Shown: positions 1 to 7,121 of the stretch, one piece after another
Layout: each line of letters opens with the position of its first letter
How positions within the stretch are numbered: the first letter of the stretch is position 1
Origin: CALXCT01 sp964422185
Lineage (GTDB): Bacteria > Bacillota > Clostridia > Oscillospirales > Oscillospiraceae
DNA length: 18,751 nt
Assembly: GCA_964422185.1 (NCBI GenBank)
Contig: CAYRAG010000037.1
Location: 1-18,751, forward strand
Direction of reading: 5' to 3'
Translations under genes and position numbers: made by a program
Notes under the pieces: model-generated
Database searches by the model: none
Told to the model about the DNA's origin: nothing
What the model saw: only the letters and a program-made list of their open reading frames with translations

Positions 1-119
1 GCGCAGATGCCGCCCCAGGCCATCATCATGACATCCACCGTGTCGTCCTCATTGTAGGTGCCGATCATGTAGGTCGGCATGGGGAACAGATACGGCTCCA
101 CACCCAGATCTTTTTTCAT
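1..119 (-). CDS. Flavin reductase family protein (flavoredoxin-like), 3' part cut by window edge
   Basis: This is a minus-strand reading frame starting with ATG at 119 and running off the window; 39 codons are visible. The first residues, including VEPYLFPMPTYMIGTYNEDD and a following MAWGG, match the N-terminus of flavoredoxin-type flavin reductases, which bind FMN in a split-barrel fold and pass electrons from reduced flavin. A good ribosome binding site (AAAGGAGAGAG) precedes the ATG. Only 18 bp separate it from the stop of the upstream gene at 138, so it is the third gene of a minus-strand operon with two other flavoproteins. The catalytic half of the protein is not in the window, so substrate and partner cannot be stated. 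Confidence 0.8.
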   Translation of the reverse strand, partial: MKKDLGVEPYLFPMPTYMIGTYNEDDTVDVMMMAWGGIC

Positions 120-137
120 GTCGCTCTCTCCTTTGTC

Positions 138-644
138 TTATTCCGCCTGCTGTGCCGGCGCGATGGTTCCGTAGCCGTCCCAGGCGAACAGCGCCTGTTC
201 CGACTCATTTCCATACACCTGCTCCACATTGCAGATATAGAGGTAGTGATCCCCCACCTCGCGGTACTCTTTCAGGCTGCACCGGATCGCCACCCGGCTG
301 TGGACGGGGATTTGAATTTCACTTCCCTCAACGGGCTGCAGCTCAATGGAAAACTGCCGCGCCTTGTCTGTGTTCCGCCCGGTGGTGCTGCCGCAGCCGA
401 GGACGGCGTCCGCGATCTCCGCGCCGGGAATGGTGAGGATTGCCGTTTCGTTTCCGCGCACCATCTCGCCGGTGTAGGATGTCTTTGCCATGGCGAACGC
501 GATCATGCCGGGGTTGAAAGACAGGTAGGTCCACCACGAGACCGCGGCGAGATTTGTGGAGCCGTCCGGCTTCCTGGTGCACACCAGGGTCACGGGATTG
601 GGCGAGGTCAGTTCAGACGCCCGGGGCAGTGTGATGGTTTTCAT
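138..644 (-). CDS. Flavin reductase family protein (FMN-binding split barrel)
   Basis: This 168-residue protein has the features of the flavin reductase-like domain: an N-terminal SPNPVTLVCT strand, a Trp-rich AVSWWTYLSFNPGMIAFA segment near residues 34-51, and a K-TSYTGEMVR stretch where FMN phosphate is usually held. Length is typical for a single-domain member. The ATG at 644 is preceded by AAAGGAGA at a suitable distance, which supports this start. It sits 24 bp downstream of the flavodoxin-like gene and 18 bp upstream of a second flavin reductase. The three are therefore probably co-transcribed from the promoter near 1276-1303. The family moves electrons between NAD(P)H, flavin and an acceptor; the acceptor here is unknown. 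Confidence 0.85.
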   Translation of the reverse strand: MKTITLPRASELTSPNPVTLVCTRKPDGSTNLAAVSWWTYLSFNPGMIAFAMAKTSYTGEMVRGNETAILTIPGAEIADAVLGCGSTTGRNTDKARQFSIELQPVEGSEIQIPVHSRVAIRCSLKEYREVGDHYLYICNVEQVYGNESEQALFAWDGYGTIAPAQQAE

Positions 645-668
645 GCGATGGGTTCTCCTTTCTCTGTG

Positions 669-1220
669 TTACCGGATGGAGGCTCCGAGGTCGAACGCCG
701 CGCGCACCTCCGGCTTGCCCTGGATATCGCCCGCGTCCATATTGCCGCCGGCGAGGATGTGGCCGAGATTCTCCCACTTCAGATGCTCCATCAGATGGTC
801 GTAGTACAGCACCGCGTCCTCAAAGCCGTGTCCCTCCGCCGCCATCAGCAGCGCGGACGAGCGGCCGTGGCCGCGGAGCAGATTCCCGTCGCCCTCCTCC
901 AGCGCGAAAAGGCGGTCGCAGGCGGTGCGCAGCTGCCCGCTCAGATTCCAGTAGTACAGGGGCGAGGCCAGCACGACCACATCCGCTTCCCGAACCGCCG
1001 GGTAAATCTGCGCCATATCGTCTTTCTGGACGCAGGGGCACTCCCTGGCGCTGTGGCCCCCGAAACAGCCCCTGCAGCCGTGGATGTCCATGCTGTCCAG
1101 GTGGAAGACAACAACCTCGTTTCCCGCCTGCCTGGCGCCGTCCGCGAACGCGCTGACCAGCGCCGAGGTATTTCCGTTCTTCCTCGGGCTTCCGTTGAGG
1201 ATGACAATTCGTCTGCCCAT
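669..1220 (-). CDS. NADPH-dependent FMN reductase / flavodoxin-family protein
   Basis: This 183-residue protein starts RRIVILNGSPRKNGNT; residues 10-18 (GSPRKNGNT) are the FMN-phosphate loop of the flavodoxin-like fold. SPLYYWNLSGQLR at 86-98 is the second family signature. Cysteines at 49, 52, 61 and 63 sit where iron-sulfur flavoproteins and related reductases carry a Cys cluster, but the spacing is not the canonical Fe-S motif, so a cluster is uncertain. The frame is open upstream to 1313. ATG 1220 is preferred because GGAGGGAGG lies just upstream and family homology begins there. It is the first gene of a minus-strand flavoprotein operon that overlaps promoters with the HxlR regulator, which suggests redox or electrophile-responsive control. 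Confidence 0.88.
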   Translation of the reverse strand: MGRRIVILNGSPRKNGNTSALVSAFADGARQAGNEVVVFHLDSMDIHGCRGCFGGHSARECPCVQKDDMAQIYPAVREADVVVLASPLYYWNLSGQLRTACDRLFALEEGDGNLLRGHGRSSALLMAAEGHGFEDAVLYYDHLMEHLKWENLGHILAGGNMDAGDIQGKPEVRAAFDLGASIR

Positions 1221-1248
1221 GGTTTTTCCTCCCTCCGTCTGGGTCAGG

Positions 1249-1277
1249 TTGACATTTCTCTCCGTTCCCTCTATAAT
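1249..1277 (+). promoter_or_regulatory. Sigma-70/SigA promoter for the HxlR regulator gene
   Basis: A perfect TTGACA (1249-1254) and a perfect TATAAT (1272-1277) are separated by 17 bp. Transcription would begin near 1284 and give a leader of about 60 nt before the ATG at 1346. It overlaps the opposing promoter. Confidence 0.8.
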
Positions 1278-1303
1278 TCTACCCGGCTTTGGCTGGAAAA
1301 CAA
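1276..1303 (-). promoter_or_regulatory. Opposing promoter for the flavoprotein operon
   Basis: On the minus strand, TTGTTT (1303-1298) and TAGAAT (1281-1276) are separated by 16 bp. Transcription would begin near 1269, about 50 nt before the ATG at 1220. Its -10 hexamer shares two bases with the -10 hexamer of the plus-strand promoter, so polymerase cannot occupy both at once. Confidence 0.55.
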
Positions 1304-1345
1304 GTACGCACATTCAGGATATATACTATCCCGGAGGACAGTGTT

Positions 1346-1681
1346 ATGAGCAGAGAATGTATCGCGGACTGCAGGCTGGAGGACACCGGTTTCAACTACA
1401 CCATGTCCCTGATCCAGGGGAAGTACAAGATGGTCATCCTGTACACCCTGATGGAATTTGAGACGGTGCGGTTCAACGAGATGCAGAGGTATATCGGCGG
1501 GATCACCTACAAGACGCTCAGCTCCACGCTGAAGGCGCTGGAGTCCGACGGCCTGGTGAACCGGAGAGAATACCCGCAGGTTCCGCCGAAAGTGGAGTAC
1601 AGCCTGACGGAGAAAGGGAAGTCCCTGATCCCCATTCTGGATCAGATGTGCGACTGGGGCACTCAGCACCGGGACACCTGA
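1346..1681 (+). CDS. HxlR-family (DUF24) winged-helix transcriptional regulator
   Basis: This 111-residue protein has the HxlR winged-helix pattern: GKYKMVILYTL (residues 25-35), FNEMQRYIGGITYKTLSSTLKALESDGLV covering the recognition helix and wing approach, and YSLTEKGKSL near the end of the domain. The frame is open upstream, but the ATG at 1346 has GGAGG eight bases before it and matches family length. Cysteines at positions 5 and 9, ahead of the first helix, are where DUF24 redox sensors such as YodB, QorR and HypR keep their sensing cysteine. This, with the divergent flavoprotein operon, suggests it senses oxidants or electrophiles and controls that operon and itself. Sensing is inferred. 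Confidence 0.9.
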   Translation: MSRECIADCRLEDTGFNYTMSLIQGKYKMVILYTLMEFETVRFNEMQRYIGGITYKTLSSTLKALESDGLVNRREYPQVPPKVEYSLTEKGKSLIPILDQMCDWGTQHRDT

Positions 1682-1782
1682 GGCGCGGGGGAGAGACGCG
1701 GCTTCCCCGATCCGCCCGAATCGCCGCGCACGAATCCGCAGCCCGGCCGGCGACCGGGATCAGAGAGAGGTTGAGTTGTCTT

Positions 1783-2616
1783 ATGGTTACGCCGAAAGTT
1801 GCCGCCATCCACGATCTGTCCGGCTTCGGACGCTGTTCCCTCACCGTGGCGATCCCGGTGCTGTCCGTCATGGGCGTTCAGTGCTGCCCGCTGCCCACCG
1901 CCTGGCTGTCCACCCACACCGGCGGCTTCCAGGGCTACACTTTTCTGGACATGACGGAGGAGATGGGGAAAGCCGCGGATCACTGGAGAAGTCTCGGCCT
2001 GACTTTCGAGGCGGTCTACAGCGGATTTATGGGCAGCGAGGCCCAGATGGGCCTGGTGGAGCGGATGATCCGGGAATTCCGCGCACCCGGCGGCGTCGCG
2101 GTGGTGGATCCCGTCATGGGCGACAACGGCGTGCGCTACGCCACCTACACGGACGGAATGTGCCAGGCCATGGGCAGACTGTGCCAGTCGGCGGATATCA
2201 TCACCCCGAATCTGACGGAGACGGGCTATCTTCTGGGCATCCCCTACGACCAGCTGCCCCAGGACGGCCCCGGGTACCGGGAGCTGGCACGGGCGCTGAG
2301 CATGGACGGCCGGAGATCCGTTGTGCTCACGGGCGCCACCACGGGGCAGGGGGATATCGGCGCAGCCTGCTACGACCGGGACACCGGCGAGGTGGAGCTC
2401 GTCATGACCCGGCGGGTTCCGGGCGAGTACCACGGAACCGGCGATGTCTTCTCCAGCGTCCTGACCGGCGCCCTGGTGCGCGGCGCCACCCTGACGCAGG
2501 CGGCGAGAAAGGCGGTGGACTTCGTCGCCGTCTGTGCCGAGCGCAGCCGCCAGGAGTCCATCCCCTGGCGTGAGGGCGTGGATTTTGAGCCGCTGCTGGG
2601 TCTTCTGGCCCAGTGA
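1783..2616 (+). CDS. Pyridoxal/pyridoxamine kinase (ribokinase superfamily)
   Basis: This 277-residue protein has the ribokinase-like vitamin B6 kinase signatures: SGFGRCSLTVA near residues 13-23 (substrate side), VVDPVMGDNG at 107-116, ITPNLTE at 140-146, and HGTGDVF at 217-223 with Asp221 as the catalytic base and the glycines forming the anion hole. It phosphorylates pyridoxine-type vitamers in the salvage route to pyridoxal 5'-phosphate, in the cytoplasm. The frame stays open upstream to 1648, but homology begins at ATG 1783, with a GAGAGAGG site about 12 bases before it; TTG 1771 is a weaker alternative. It lies 101 bp after the regulator gene and may be co-transcribed. pdxK and pdxY are both used for this family; I cannot choose between them from sequence alone. 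Confidence 0.9.
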   Translation: MVTPKVAAIHDLSGFGRCSLTVAIPVLSVMGVQCCPLPTAWLSTHTGGFQGYTFLDMTEEMGKAADHWRSLGLTFEAVYSGFMGSEAQMGLVERMIREFRAPGGVAVVDPVMGDNGVRYATYTDGMCQAMGRLCQSADIITPNLTETGYLLGIPYDQLPQDGPGYRELARALSMDGRRSVVLTGATTGQGDIGAACYDRDTGEVELVMTRRVPGEYHGTGDVFSSVLTGALVRGATLTQAARKAVDFVAVCAERSRQESIPWREGVDFEPLLGLLAQ

Positions 2617-2651
2617 CCGCCGTGCGCCTGCCCAATCAATAAAAAACACAG

Positions 2652-2687
2652 ACGGCCGGAGCTGTGGGTTTCCCCAGCTCCGGCCGT
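2652..2687 (-). terminator. Bidirectional terminator between the B6 kinase gene and birA
   Basis: A perfect 13-bp stem (2652-2664 with 2675-2687) encloses a 10-base loop. Read on the minus strand, it is followed a few bases later by a run of six T, so it should end birA transcription, whose stop codon lies at its base. On the plus strand it may also stop the kinase transcript, with a weaker T tract. Confidence 0.85.
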
Positions 2688-2690
2688 TCT

Positions 2691-3515
2691 CTACACATAG
2701 CCGAGCAGACCGCGGACGGACACCTCGCCGGATGAAACCGCCCCCGTACGCCCGTCCGGATACCGAACCACCAGCTGAAAGTCGTCATCCACCCCCACGG
2801 CGAACGCCTCCTCCCGGCGATCCCCCCGCAGGAGTGTCACCTCGCGCCCGACGGTGAGACAGTCCCGGCGGTACCGCTCCAGCCAGGGCGCGGTTTGCCC
2901 GGCCAGGAAGTCCCGGTACATGCCGTCCAGGGCGCGCAGCTGGCAGACGGCCAGATCCGTCCTGCGCACCGGTCTGCCCGCCATAGCCAGGGAGACGGCC
3001 ACCGGCCGGATCTCCTCCTGAAAATCCTCCTCCCGCTGGGAGACATTGGTGCCGATGCCGGCGACGACCCATGCCAGCGTACCGGAGCCGTCAATCTCCA
3101 GCTCTGTGAGGATCCCGCACAGCTTCCGGCCGCCCAGAATGATGTCGTTGGGCCACTTGATCCCCGGCCTCAGGCCGCAGGCGGCCTCCACGGCGTCACA
3201 GACCGCCACGGCAATCCAGGCGGTGAGATTCAGCGCCCGGGCGGGCGGCACAGGCGGGCGCAGCAGCACGGACAGGTAGAGCCCGAGGGCGGAATCCGAC
3301 TGAAAGGTGCGCCCGTTCCGGCCCCGTCCCCCGGTCTGCCGCTCCGCCAGCAGCGCGAGACCCTCCGGTGCGCCCGCCGCGGCCCGGCGTTTCAGCTCAC
3401 TGTTTGTGGAATCCGTCTGCGCAAGGCACTCCACCCGGCTGCCCAGCACACAGCCGGACAGCGCCCGGGTGATCTCCCCGGCGCAAAGCGGATCCCGCAC
3501 AGGATCCGTTGTCAT
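2691..3515 (-). CDS. birA: Biotin--[acetyl-CoA-carboxylase] ligase, group I (no DNA-binding domain)
   Basis: This 274-residue protein carries the biotin protein ligase signatures: TDSTNSELKRR (34-44), the biotinyl-AMP loop GRGRNGR (63-69), KWPND (120-124) and GGRKLCGILTE (128-138), then a C-terminal SH3-like domain with VGREVTL and VDDDFQLVV. It activates biotin with ATP and attaches it to the biotin-carrier lysine of carboxylases. There is no N-terminal helix-turn-helix, so it should not act as the biotin repressor. AAGGAGGT precedes the ATG at a good distance. It follows the fumarase gene by 75 bp, with a hairpin between, and ends at the terminator at 2652-2687. A bioY transporter gene lies about 14 kb away in the same window. 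Confidence 0.93.
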   Translation of the reverse strand: MTTDPVRDPLCAGEITRALSGCVLGSRVECLAQTDSTNSELKRRAAAGAPEGLALLAERQTGGRGRNGRTFQSDSALGLYLSVLLRPPVPPARALNLTAWIAVAVCDAVEAACGLRPGIKWPNDIILGGRKLCGILTELEIDGSGTLAWVVAGIGTNVSQREEDFQEEIRPVAVSLAMAGRPVRRTDLAVCQLRALDGMYRDFLAGQTAPWLERYRRDCLTVGREVTLLRGDRREEAFAVGVDDDFQLVVRYPDGRTGAVSSGEVSVRGLLGYV

Positions 3516-3559
3516 GGGGCGCTTACCTCCTTCCCGCGAAAACCGGCCATGAGAAGAAA

Positions 3560-3586
3560 AGGACAGGACGCGGGGCGTCCTGTCCT
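3560..3586 (-). terminator. Hairpin between the fumarase gene and birA
   Basis: A 12-bp perfect inverted repeat (3560-3571 with 3575-3586) has a GGG loop. On the minus strand it begins four bases after the fumarase stop and is followed by TTTTCTTCTC. It should terminate most fumarase transcripts or lower read-through into birA. Confidence 0.75.
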
Positions 3587-3590
3587 GAGA

Positions 3591-4433
3591 TTACAGTGTG
3601 ATTTGCGCGTGCCGGGTCACATGGCAGCCCAGATTGACCGCGCAGGGCATCCCCGCGATATGGGTGGGATACGGAATGACCGCCACCGAAAGCGCGGTGA
3701 CGCGTCCGCCCAGCCCCTGCGGCCCGATGCCCAGCGCATTGATGCGCTCCAGCGCCTCCGCCTCCAGCCCGGCGTAAAACGGATCGCTGTTGTGCTGATT
3801 CACGGGACGCAGCAGGGCTTTCTTCGCCAGCAGGGCGGCCACCTCGGAAGTGCCGCCCAGCCCGACGCCCACCACCACAGGCGGGCAGGGATTGGAGCCC
3901 GCCTGATCCACCGTATCCACAATGAACCGGATGATATCCTCCCGGGTCGCGGCCGGGGTGAACATATGGAGCGCGGTCATGTTCTCGCTGCCGAAGCCTT
4001 TGGGCGCCACCGTGATCTCCAGCCTGTCCCCGGGCACCAGCTCCAGGTGGATGATCGCGGGCGTGTTGTCCCCGGTATTCTCCCGGCGGAGCGGATCCGC
4101 CACGACAGAGCAGCGCAGATGGCCCTCCACATAACCTTTCGCCACACCCTCGTGGATGGCGGCATTGAGCAGCCCGCCGGTGACGCGGACATCCTGGCCC
4201 AGCCGCACGAACACGACGGCCATCCCGGTGTCCTGGCAGATGGGCAGCCCTCTGGCCGCCGCGAAAGTGAAGTTCTCCGTCAGGTCGTCCAGAATCGCGC
4301 AGCCCACGGGGGACTCCTCCCGTTCCCGGGCGTTTCGGATGGAGTCGCAAAGGTCAGCGGGCAGATTCGTATTGGCGGAGATGCACAGTTCCCGAACCGC
4401 GGATACGATCTGGTCGTAACTGATCTCTCTCAT
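3591..4433 (-). CDS. fumA: Fumarate hydratase class I, alpha subunit ([4Fe-4S])
   Basis: This 280-residue protein is the N-terminal (alpha) half of the two-subunit iron-sulfur fumarase/tartrate dehydratase family. PICQDTG (64-70, Cys66), NPCPP (182-186, Cys183) and NLGCHV (267-272, Cys270) supply the three cysteines expected to hold the cluster, at spacings close to single-chain class I fumarases. GSENMTALHMFTP (148-160) and GVGLGGTSE (189-197) are further signatures. With the beta subunit it converts fumarate to malate. No beta gene lies beside it: upstream is the S1-domain gene and downstream birA. GGGGAGG lies upstream of the ATG. An L-tartrate dehydratase or related hydratase is the main alternative. 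Confidence 0.88.
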   Translation of the reverse strand: MREISYDQIVSAVRELCISANTNLPADLCDSIRNAREREESPVGCAILDDLTENFTFAAARGLPICQDTGMAVVFVRLGQDVRVTGGLLNAAIHEGVAKGYVEGHLRCSVVADPLRRENTGDNTPAIIHLELVPGDRLEITVAPKGFGSENMTALHMFTPAATREDIIRFIVDTVDQAGSNPCPPVVVGVGLGGTSEVAALLAKKALLRPVNQHNSDPFYAGLEAEALERINALGIGPQGLGGRVTALSVAVIPYPTHIAGMPCAVNLGCHVTRHAQITL

Positions 4434-4480
4434 ATGCGTCCTCCCCCCTGGATCCGGACAGGAACCAGCGGAATATGCCT

Positions 4481-4984
4481 CTAGTGGCGGCCGTTGCCCC
4501 GGCGCCCCTGCTTCTTCTCCGTATAGTGCAGTTCGGACAGCTTACTGTCAGAGGACTGCATGAACTGCTTCAGCTTATCCTCAAAACTGGACGGATCCCT
4601 TGACTGAGCCGACCGGGGCGTGTACGCGCCGCCGGAACGCGGCGGTCTGGCACCGCCCTGCTGTGCGCCGGAAGACGCACCGGGCGCACGCTGAGACTGG
4701 CGGGAACCGCCGCCGCCCTGGCGCTGCCCGCCGGCGGAATGCTGCGGCGGATCCATGGCTTTCTTGATGGACAGATTGATCCGGTTGGCGTTGTCAATCC
4801 CGATCACCTTTACCTTGACCTGCTGCCCCTCCTTGAGGTAGTCAGACACCTCATTGACATAGGAATAGGCGATCTCCGAGATGTGCACCAGCCCCGACTT
4901 GCCCCCCGGCAGGGAGACAAACGCACCAAACTTGGTAATTCCAGTTACCTTTCCCTCTACAATTGAACCGACACCGAACTCCAT
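4481..4984 (-). CDS. yabR: S1-domain RNA-binding protein (YabR-like)
   Basis: This 167-residue protein has one S1/OB-fold domain at residues about 4-75 (VGSIVEGKVTGITKFGAFVSL, GLVHISEIA, VKVKVIGID, RINLSIKKA). A Gly/Gln/Arg/Ser-rich, probably disordered linker covers about 80-130, and a short conserved-looking tail follows (FEDKLKQFMQSSDSKLSEL, 134-152). S1 domains bind RNA; YabR/GSP13-type proteins associate with ribosomes or RNA, but the exact role is unsettled. The ATG at 4984 has AAGGAG upstream with a long A-rich spacer. It lies just downstream of the divIC-like gene, the order seen at the Bacillus divIC-yabR locus, and 47 bp upstream of the fumarase gene, so the genes are probably co-transcribed. 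Confidence 0.88.
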   Translation of the reverse strand: MEFGVGSIVEGKVTGITKFGAFVSLPGGKSGLVHISEIAYSYVNEVSDYLKEGQQVKVKVIGIDNANRINLSIKKAMDPPQHSAGGQRQGGGGSRQSQRAPGASSGAQQGGARPPRSGGAYTPRSAQSRDPSSFEDKLKQFMQSSDSKLSELHYTEKKQGRRGNGRH

Positions 4985-5076
4985 AGAAAGTTTTTTTCTC
5001 CTTTTTCTCCCTCTTGCAAATTGCGGCCTGAGACGACAACCGCGGCTGCGATCGCGCCGGACGGCGGATGTGCGGA

Positions 5077-5367
5077 TCAGTTCGCCACATCCACCATAAT
5101 CCGCTCTCCCTCCCGCACATAGCCCTTTTCCCGGGCGACCCGCTCCAGCACAGCCGGATCATCGCTGTGCTCCAGGGCATCGGACAACTCGGCATTCTTC
5201 TGAGTCTGAACCGAGACCTCATACTGCAGGTCAGTGAGCTGCTGTTTTGCGGTGTTGAGCCGGGCGCTCTGATCCAGCAGAGAAGTCGCCAGGTAGATAA
5301 GCAGCACCAGCACGATGATTTTTGTCATAAAACCTGCCCGTTTAGTCTTTACCACGGCGCTCTCCAT
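5077..5367 (-). CDS. divIC: Septum formation initiator (DivIC/FtsB family)
   Basis: From ATG 5367 the protein is 96 residues: a short basic cytoplasmic N-terminus, one transmembrane segment (about 15-31, IIVLVLLIYLATSLL), a heptad-like coiled coil (33-66) and the family's C-terminal block ERVAREKGYVREGERI (75-90). This is the bitopic division protein that pairs with FtsL in the divisome. The start is uncertain. The frame is open to a GTG at 5406, and a GTG at 5355, with GGAG six bases upstream, gives the N-terminus MVKTKRAGF seen in many relatives. The gene leads the minus-strand cluster with the S1-domain gene, as in Bacillus. The -10-like element at 5427-5434 is its likely promoter. Confidence 0.85.
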   Translation of the reverse strand: MESAVVKTKRAGFMTKIIVLVLLIYLATSLLDQSARLNTAKQQLTDLQYEVSVQTQKNAELSDALEHSDDPAVLERVAREKGYVREGERIMVDVAN

Positions 5368-5426
5368 CCTTTCCCAAGACGCCCGGCCGCGGATGACGAG
5401 ACGCACCCCTGCCGACGATTCACCCT

Positions 5427-5434
5427 ATTTTATA
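5427..5434 (-). promoter_or_regulatory. Probable -10 element for the divIC-led cluster
   Basis: On the minus strand TATAAAAT lies about 60 bases ahead of the probable divIC start. No good -35 hexamer is visible at 16-18 bp, so the call rests on position and the A+T-rich hexamer alone. Confidence 0.4.
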
Positions 5435-5719
5435 CCAACGATCTCGATAAATAAAGAACTTTTTTCGCAGTTCTAAAATTTTTTTAGGCAGTGCGGGCGA
5501 AAGCGCAGATGAATCACACGCCGGCCGCGCACCGTCATCCACGATAAAAGTGCGATGGAGACCGCCCCGAGTCAGTCTGATTGCGGTTCGTATGTCGTCA
5601 ACAGACCCTGCGGCGAAGCACCGCCCATTGGCAGGAGCCGTTCACAGCCTTTGATGACAAAGGCGCATCCATGGATATGATCAGGGAATGTCATGGCCTG
5701 CCGCTGAAGTCCTGGCAGG
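5435..5719. other. Intergenic region between divIC and the ATPase gene; no gene seen
   Basis: No frame here looks coding. Three inverted repeats are visible. AGAACT/AGTTCT (5455-5460 with 5469-5474) is followed on the plus strand by an A+T-rich tract with seven T. CCTTTG/CAAAGG (5648-5653 with 5658-5663) has a four-base loop. GCCTGCC/GGCAGGC (5696-5702 with 5714-5720) directly abuts the ATPase stop codon and may terminate that gene, although no T run follows on the minus strand. None is decisive. Confidence 0.5.
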
Positions 5720-6997
5720 CTACACGCGCATCGCCGTCACCGGAACCACGAACACGCCGTCCGGCCGCCTGTAGGCTGCCTTTGTCATGCCGCACACCAC
5801 GCCGAGGACTGCCGGCGGCTTTCCGTCCTCCTCGCCCGCGATCTCCGCCTGTATCTTCAGCAGGTTCTTTGCCGCCTCGTCGATCTGATGCACACCGAGC
5901 CTGATCTCGAACGCGCACCACTGACCGTCCTCCAGTTCGACCACCGCGTCGATCTCCCGGTTTCGGTAATCCTGATAGTGGTACAGATGCGTCCCGAACG
6001 CCTCCGCATAGATGCGCAGATCCCGCTCGCACAGCGCCTCGAACAGAAAACCAAGCGTTTGCAGGTCCCCCAGCAGGGAATCCGGCGTGACCCTCAGAAG
6101 CGCACAGGCCAGGGAAGGGTCGACAAAATGCCTTTTCTCAGCCTGCCTGACGCGCACGGCGGAGCGGATGCCGGCAGAGAATGGCGGCTGGTTGTCTGTG
6201 ATGAAGAGCCGACGGAAGATGTCCAGGTAGGATGTTACCGTGTCGGCGTCGACCTCTCCGCCATCCACCGCCCTGATATCCCGTATCAATGTCCGGTTTG
6301 CGGCGGTGGCACTCTCGTTTCGCGCCAGGGAGCGCAGGAGCAGCCACATTTTCCGCGTGTTGCGTTTGACCCCGTCCATGCGGTAGACATCATCTTCGAC
6401 GATAGATCGCAGATAGGCCTCAAGAAGCCGCGTCGCCTGCTCCGGCGACAGTCCCAGACTGCCTGGCCAGCCCCCGCGGATGATGAGGCGGATGAGCCGC
6501 CTGAGGTTCACCTCCCCCGTCATGACGGGTGTCAATTCCCCATGACACAGCCGCTCCAGGGACACCTCGCCGCTGGAATCGCCGGATTCGTACAGGGACA
6601 TGGGGCGCATGCGGAGCCTGGCGATCCGTCCCGCTCCGCTGTGCAGGATCCCTTTGTGCCGGGGCGTGGCAGAACCCGTCAGAATAAACTGCCCTTTTTG
6701 AACTGTCTGATCGACCCGGTAGCGCACCGCGTCCCAGAGAGAGGGAACCTCCTGCCATTCGTCGATGAGGCGGGGTGTCTCGCCTTCCAGTACCAGGTCG
6801 GGGGAGAGCTGCGCCAGCTGCCGATTCTGGAAATTGCCCGCCGGGTCGCCGATGGTGATCGCGCTATGACTGTGATGGGCGGCCGTCCAGGTCTTGCCGC
6901 ACCATTTGGGGCCCTCGATGCACACGGCGCCAAAGGTGGAGAGATACTCTTTCATCTTGCGGTCGATGATGCGGGGCATGTATTTCCGCTCCTCCAT
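5720..6997 (-). CDS. AAA_14/DUF4143 family ATP-binding protein
   Basis: This 425-residue protein is of usual length for the family. The N-terminal AAA_14 domain has Walker A GPKWCGKT (29-36), Walker B RLIDEWQ (76-82) and the TGS sensor-like motif (107-109). RGGWPGS (174-180) marks the start of the DUF4143 part, with FVDPSLA (291-297). Near the C-terminus, REIDAVVELEDGQ followed by FEIRLG (348-368) has the layout of a PD-(D/E)xK nuclease core, with Asp350 and Glu364, but the usual Lys is Arg366, so nuclease activity is doubtful. GGAGGT stands five bases before the ATG. Family members are widespread and variable in number; their cellular role is not established. It stands alone, with repeats upstream that could be an operator. 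Confidence 0.9.
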   Translation of the reverse strand: MEERKYMPRIIDRKMKEYLSTFGAVCIEGPKWCGKTWTAAHHSHSAITIGDPAGNFQNRQLAQLSPDLVLEGETPRLIDEWQEVPSLWDAVRYRVDQTVQKGQFILTGSATPRHKGILHSGAGRIARLRMRPMSLYESGDSSGEVSLERLCHGELTPVMTGEVNLRRLIRLIIRGGWPGSLGLSPEQATRLLEAYLRSIVEDDVYRMDGVKRNTRKMWLLLRSLARNESATAANRTLIRDIRAVDGGEVDADTVTSYLDIFRRLFITDNQPPFSAGIRSAVRVRQAEKRHFVDPSLACALLRVTPDSLLGDLQTLGFLFEALCERDLRIYAEAFGTHLYHYQDYRNREIDAVVELEDGQWCAFEIRLGVHQIDEAAKNLLKIQAEIAGEEDGKPPAVLGVVCGMTKAAYRRPDGVFVVPVTAMRV

Positions 6998-7050
6998 GCG
7001 CCACCTCCGGGGGATTCATCAGGATTCTTCGCTGAGGATTACCTGACTGC

Positions 7051-7077
7051 ATTCTACACCAATCGGACGGATTCCAA
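7051..7077 (-). promoter_or_regulatory. Possible promoter of the ATPase gene
   Basis: On the minus strand TTGGAA (7077-7072) and TAGAAT (7056-7051) are separated by 15 bp, shorter than ideal. Transcription would begin near 7044, about 47 bases before the ATG. The direct repeats at 7084-7121 lie immediately upstream of the -35. Confidence 0.35.
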
Positions 7078-7083
7078 TGGTCT

Positions 7084-7121
7084 ATTCGGTCATATTTTAA
7101 GATTTCATTCGGTCAGATTTT
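7084..7121. repeat. Two 15-bp direct repeats, 23 bp apart
   Basis: ATTCGGTCATATTTT (7084-7098) and ATTCGGTCAGATTTT (7107-7121) differ at one base and start 23 bp apart, about two helical turns. They stand just upstream of the probable ATPase promoter and are A+T-rich unlike the surrounding sequence. A regulator binding site is the simplest reading. Confidence 0.7.

Noticed and set aside
1303..1327. AGTA...TACT inverted repeat as an HxlR operator
   Set aside because: Only four bases per arm with a 17-base spacer, easily due to chance.
246..1349. Plus-strand open frame (367 codons) opposite the flavoprotein genes
   Set aside because: It covers two confident minus-strand genes and the promoter region; no family features.
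1683..1782. Terminator between the HxlR gene and the B6 kinase gene
   Set aside because: Some G-rich and C-rich stretches could pair, but the stem is imperfect and no T run follows.
2895..4484. Plus-strand open frame (529 codons) opposite birA and the fumarase gene
   Set aside because: It spans two well-identified minus-strand genes and the gap between them, and its composition is typical of a shadow frame.
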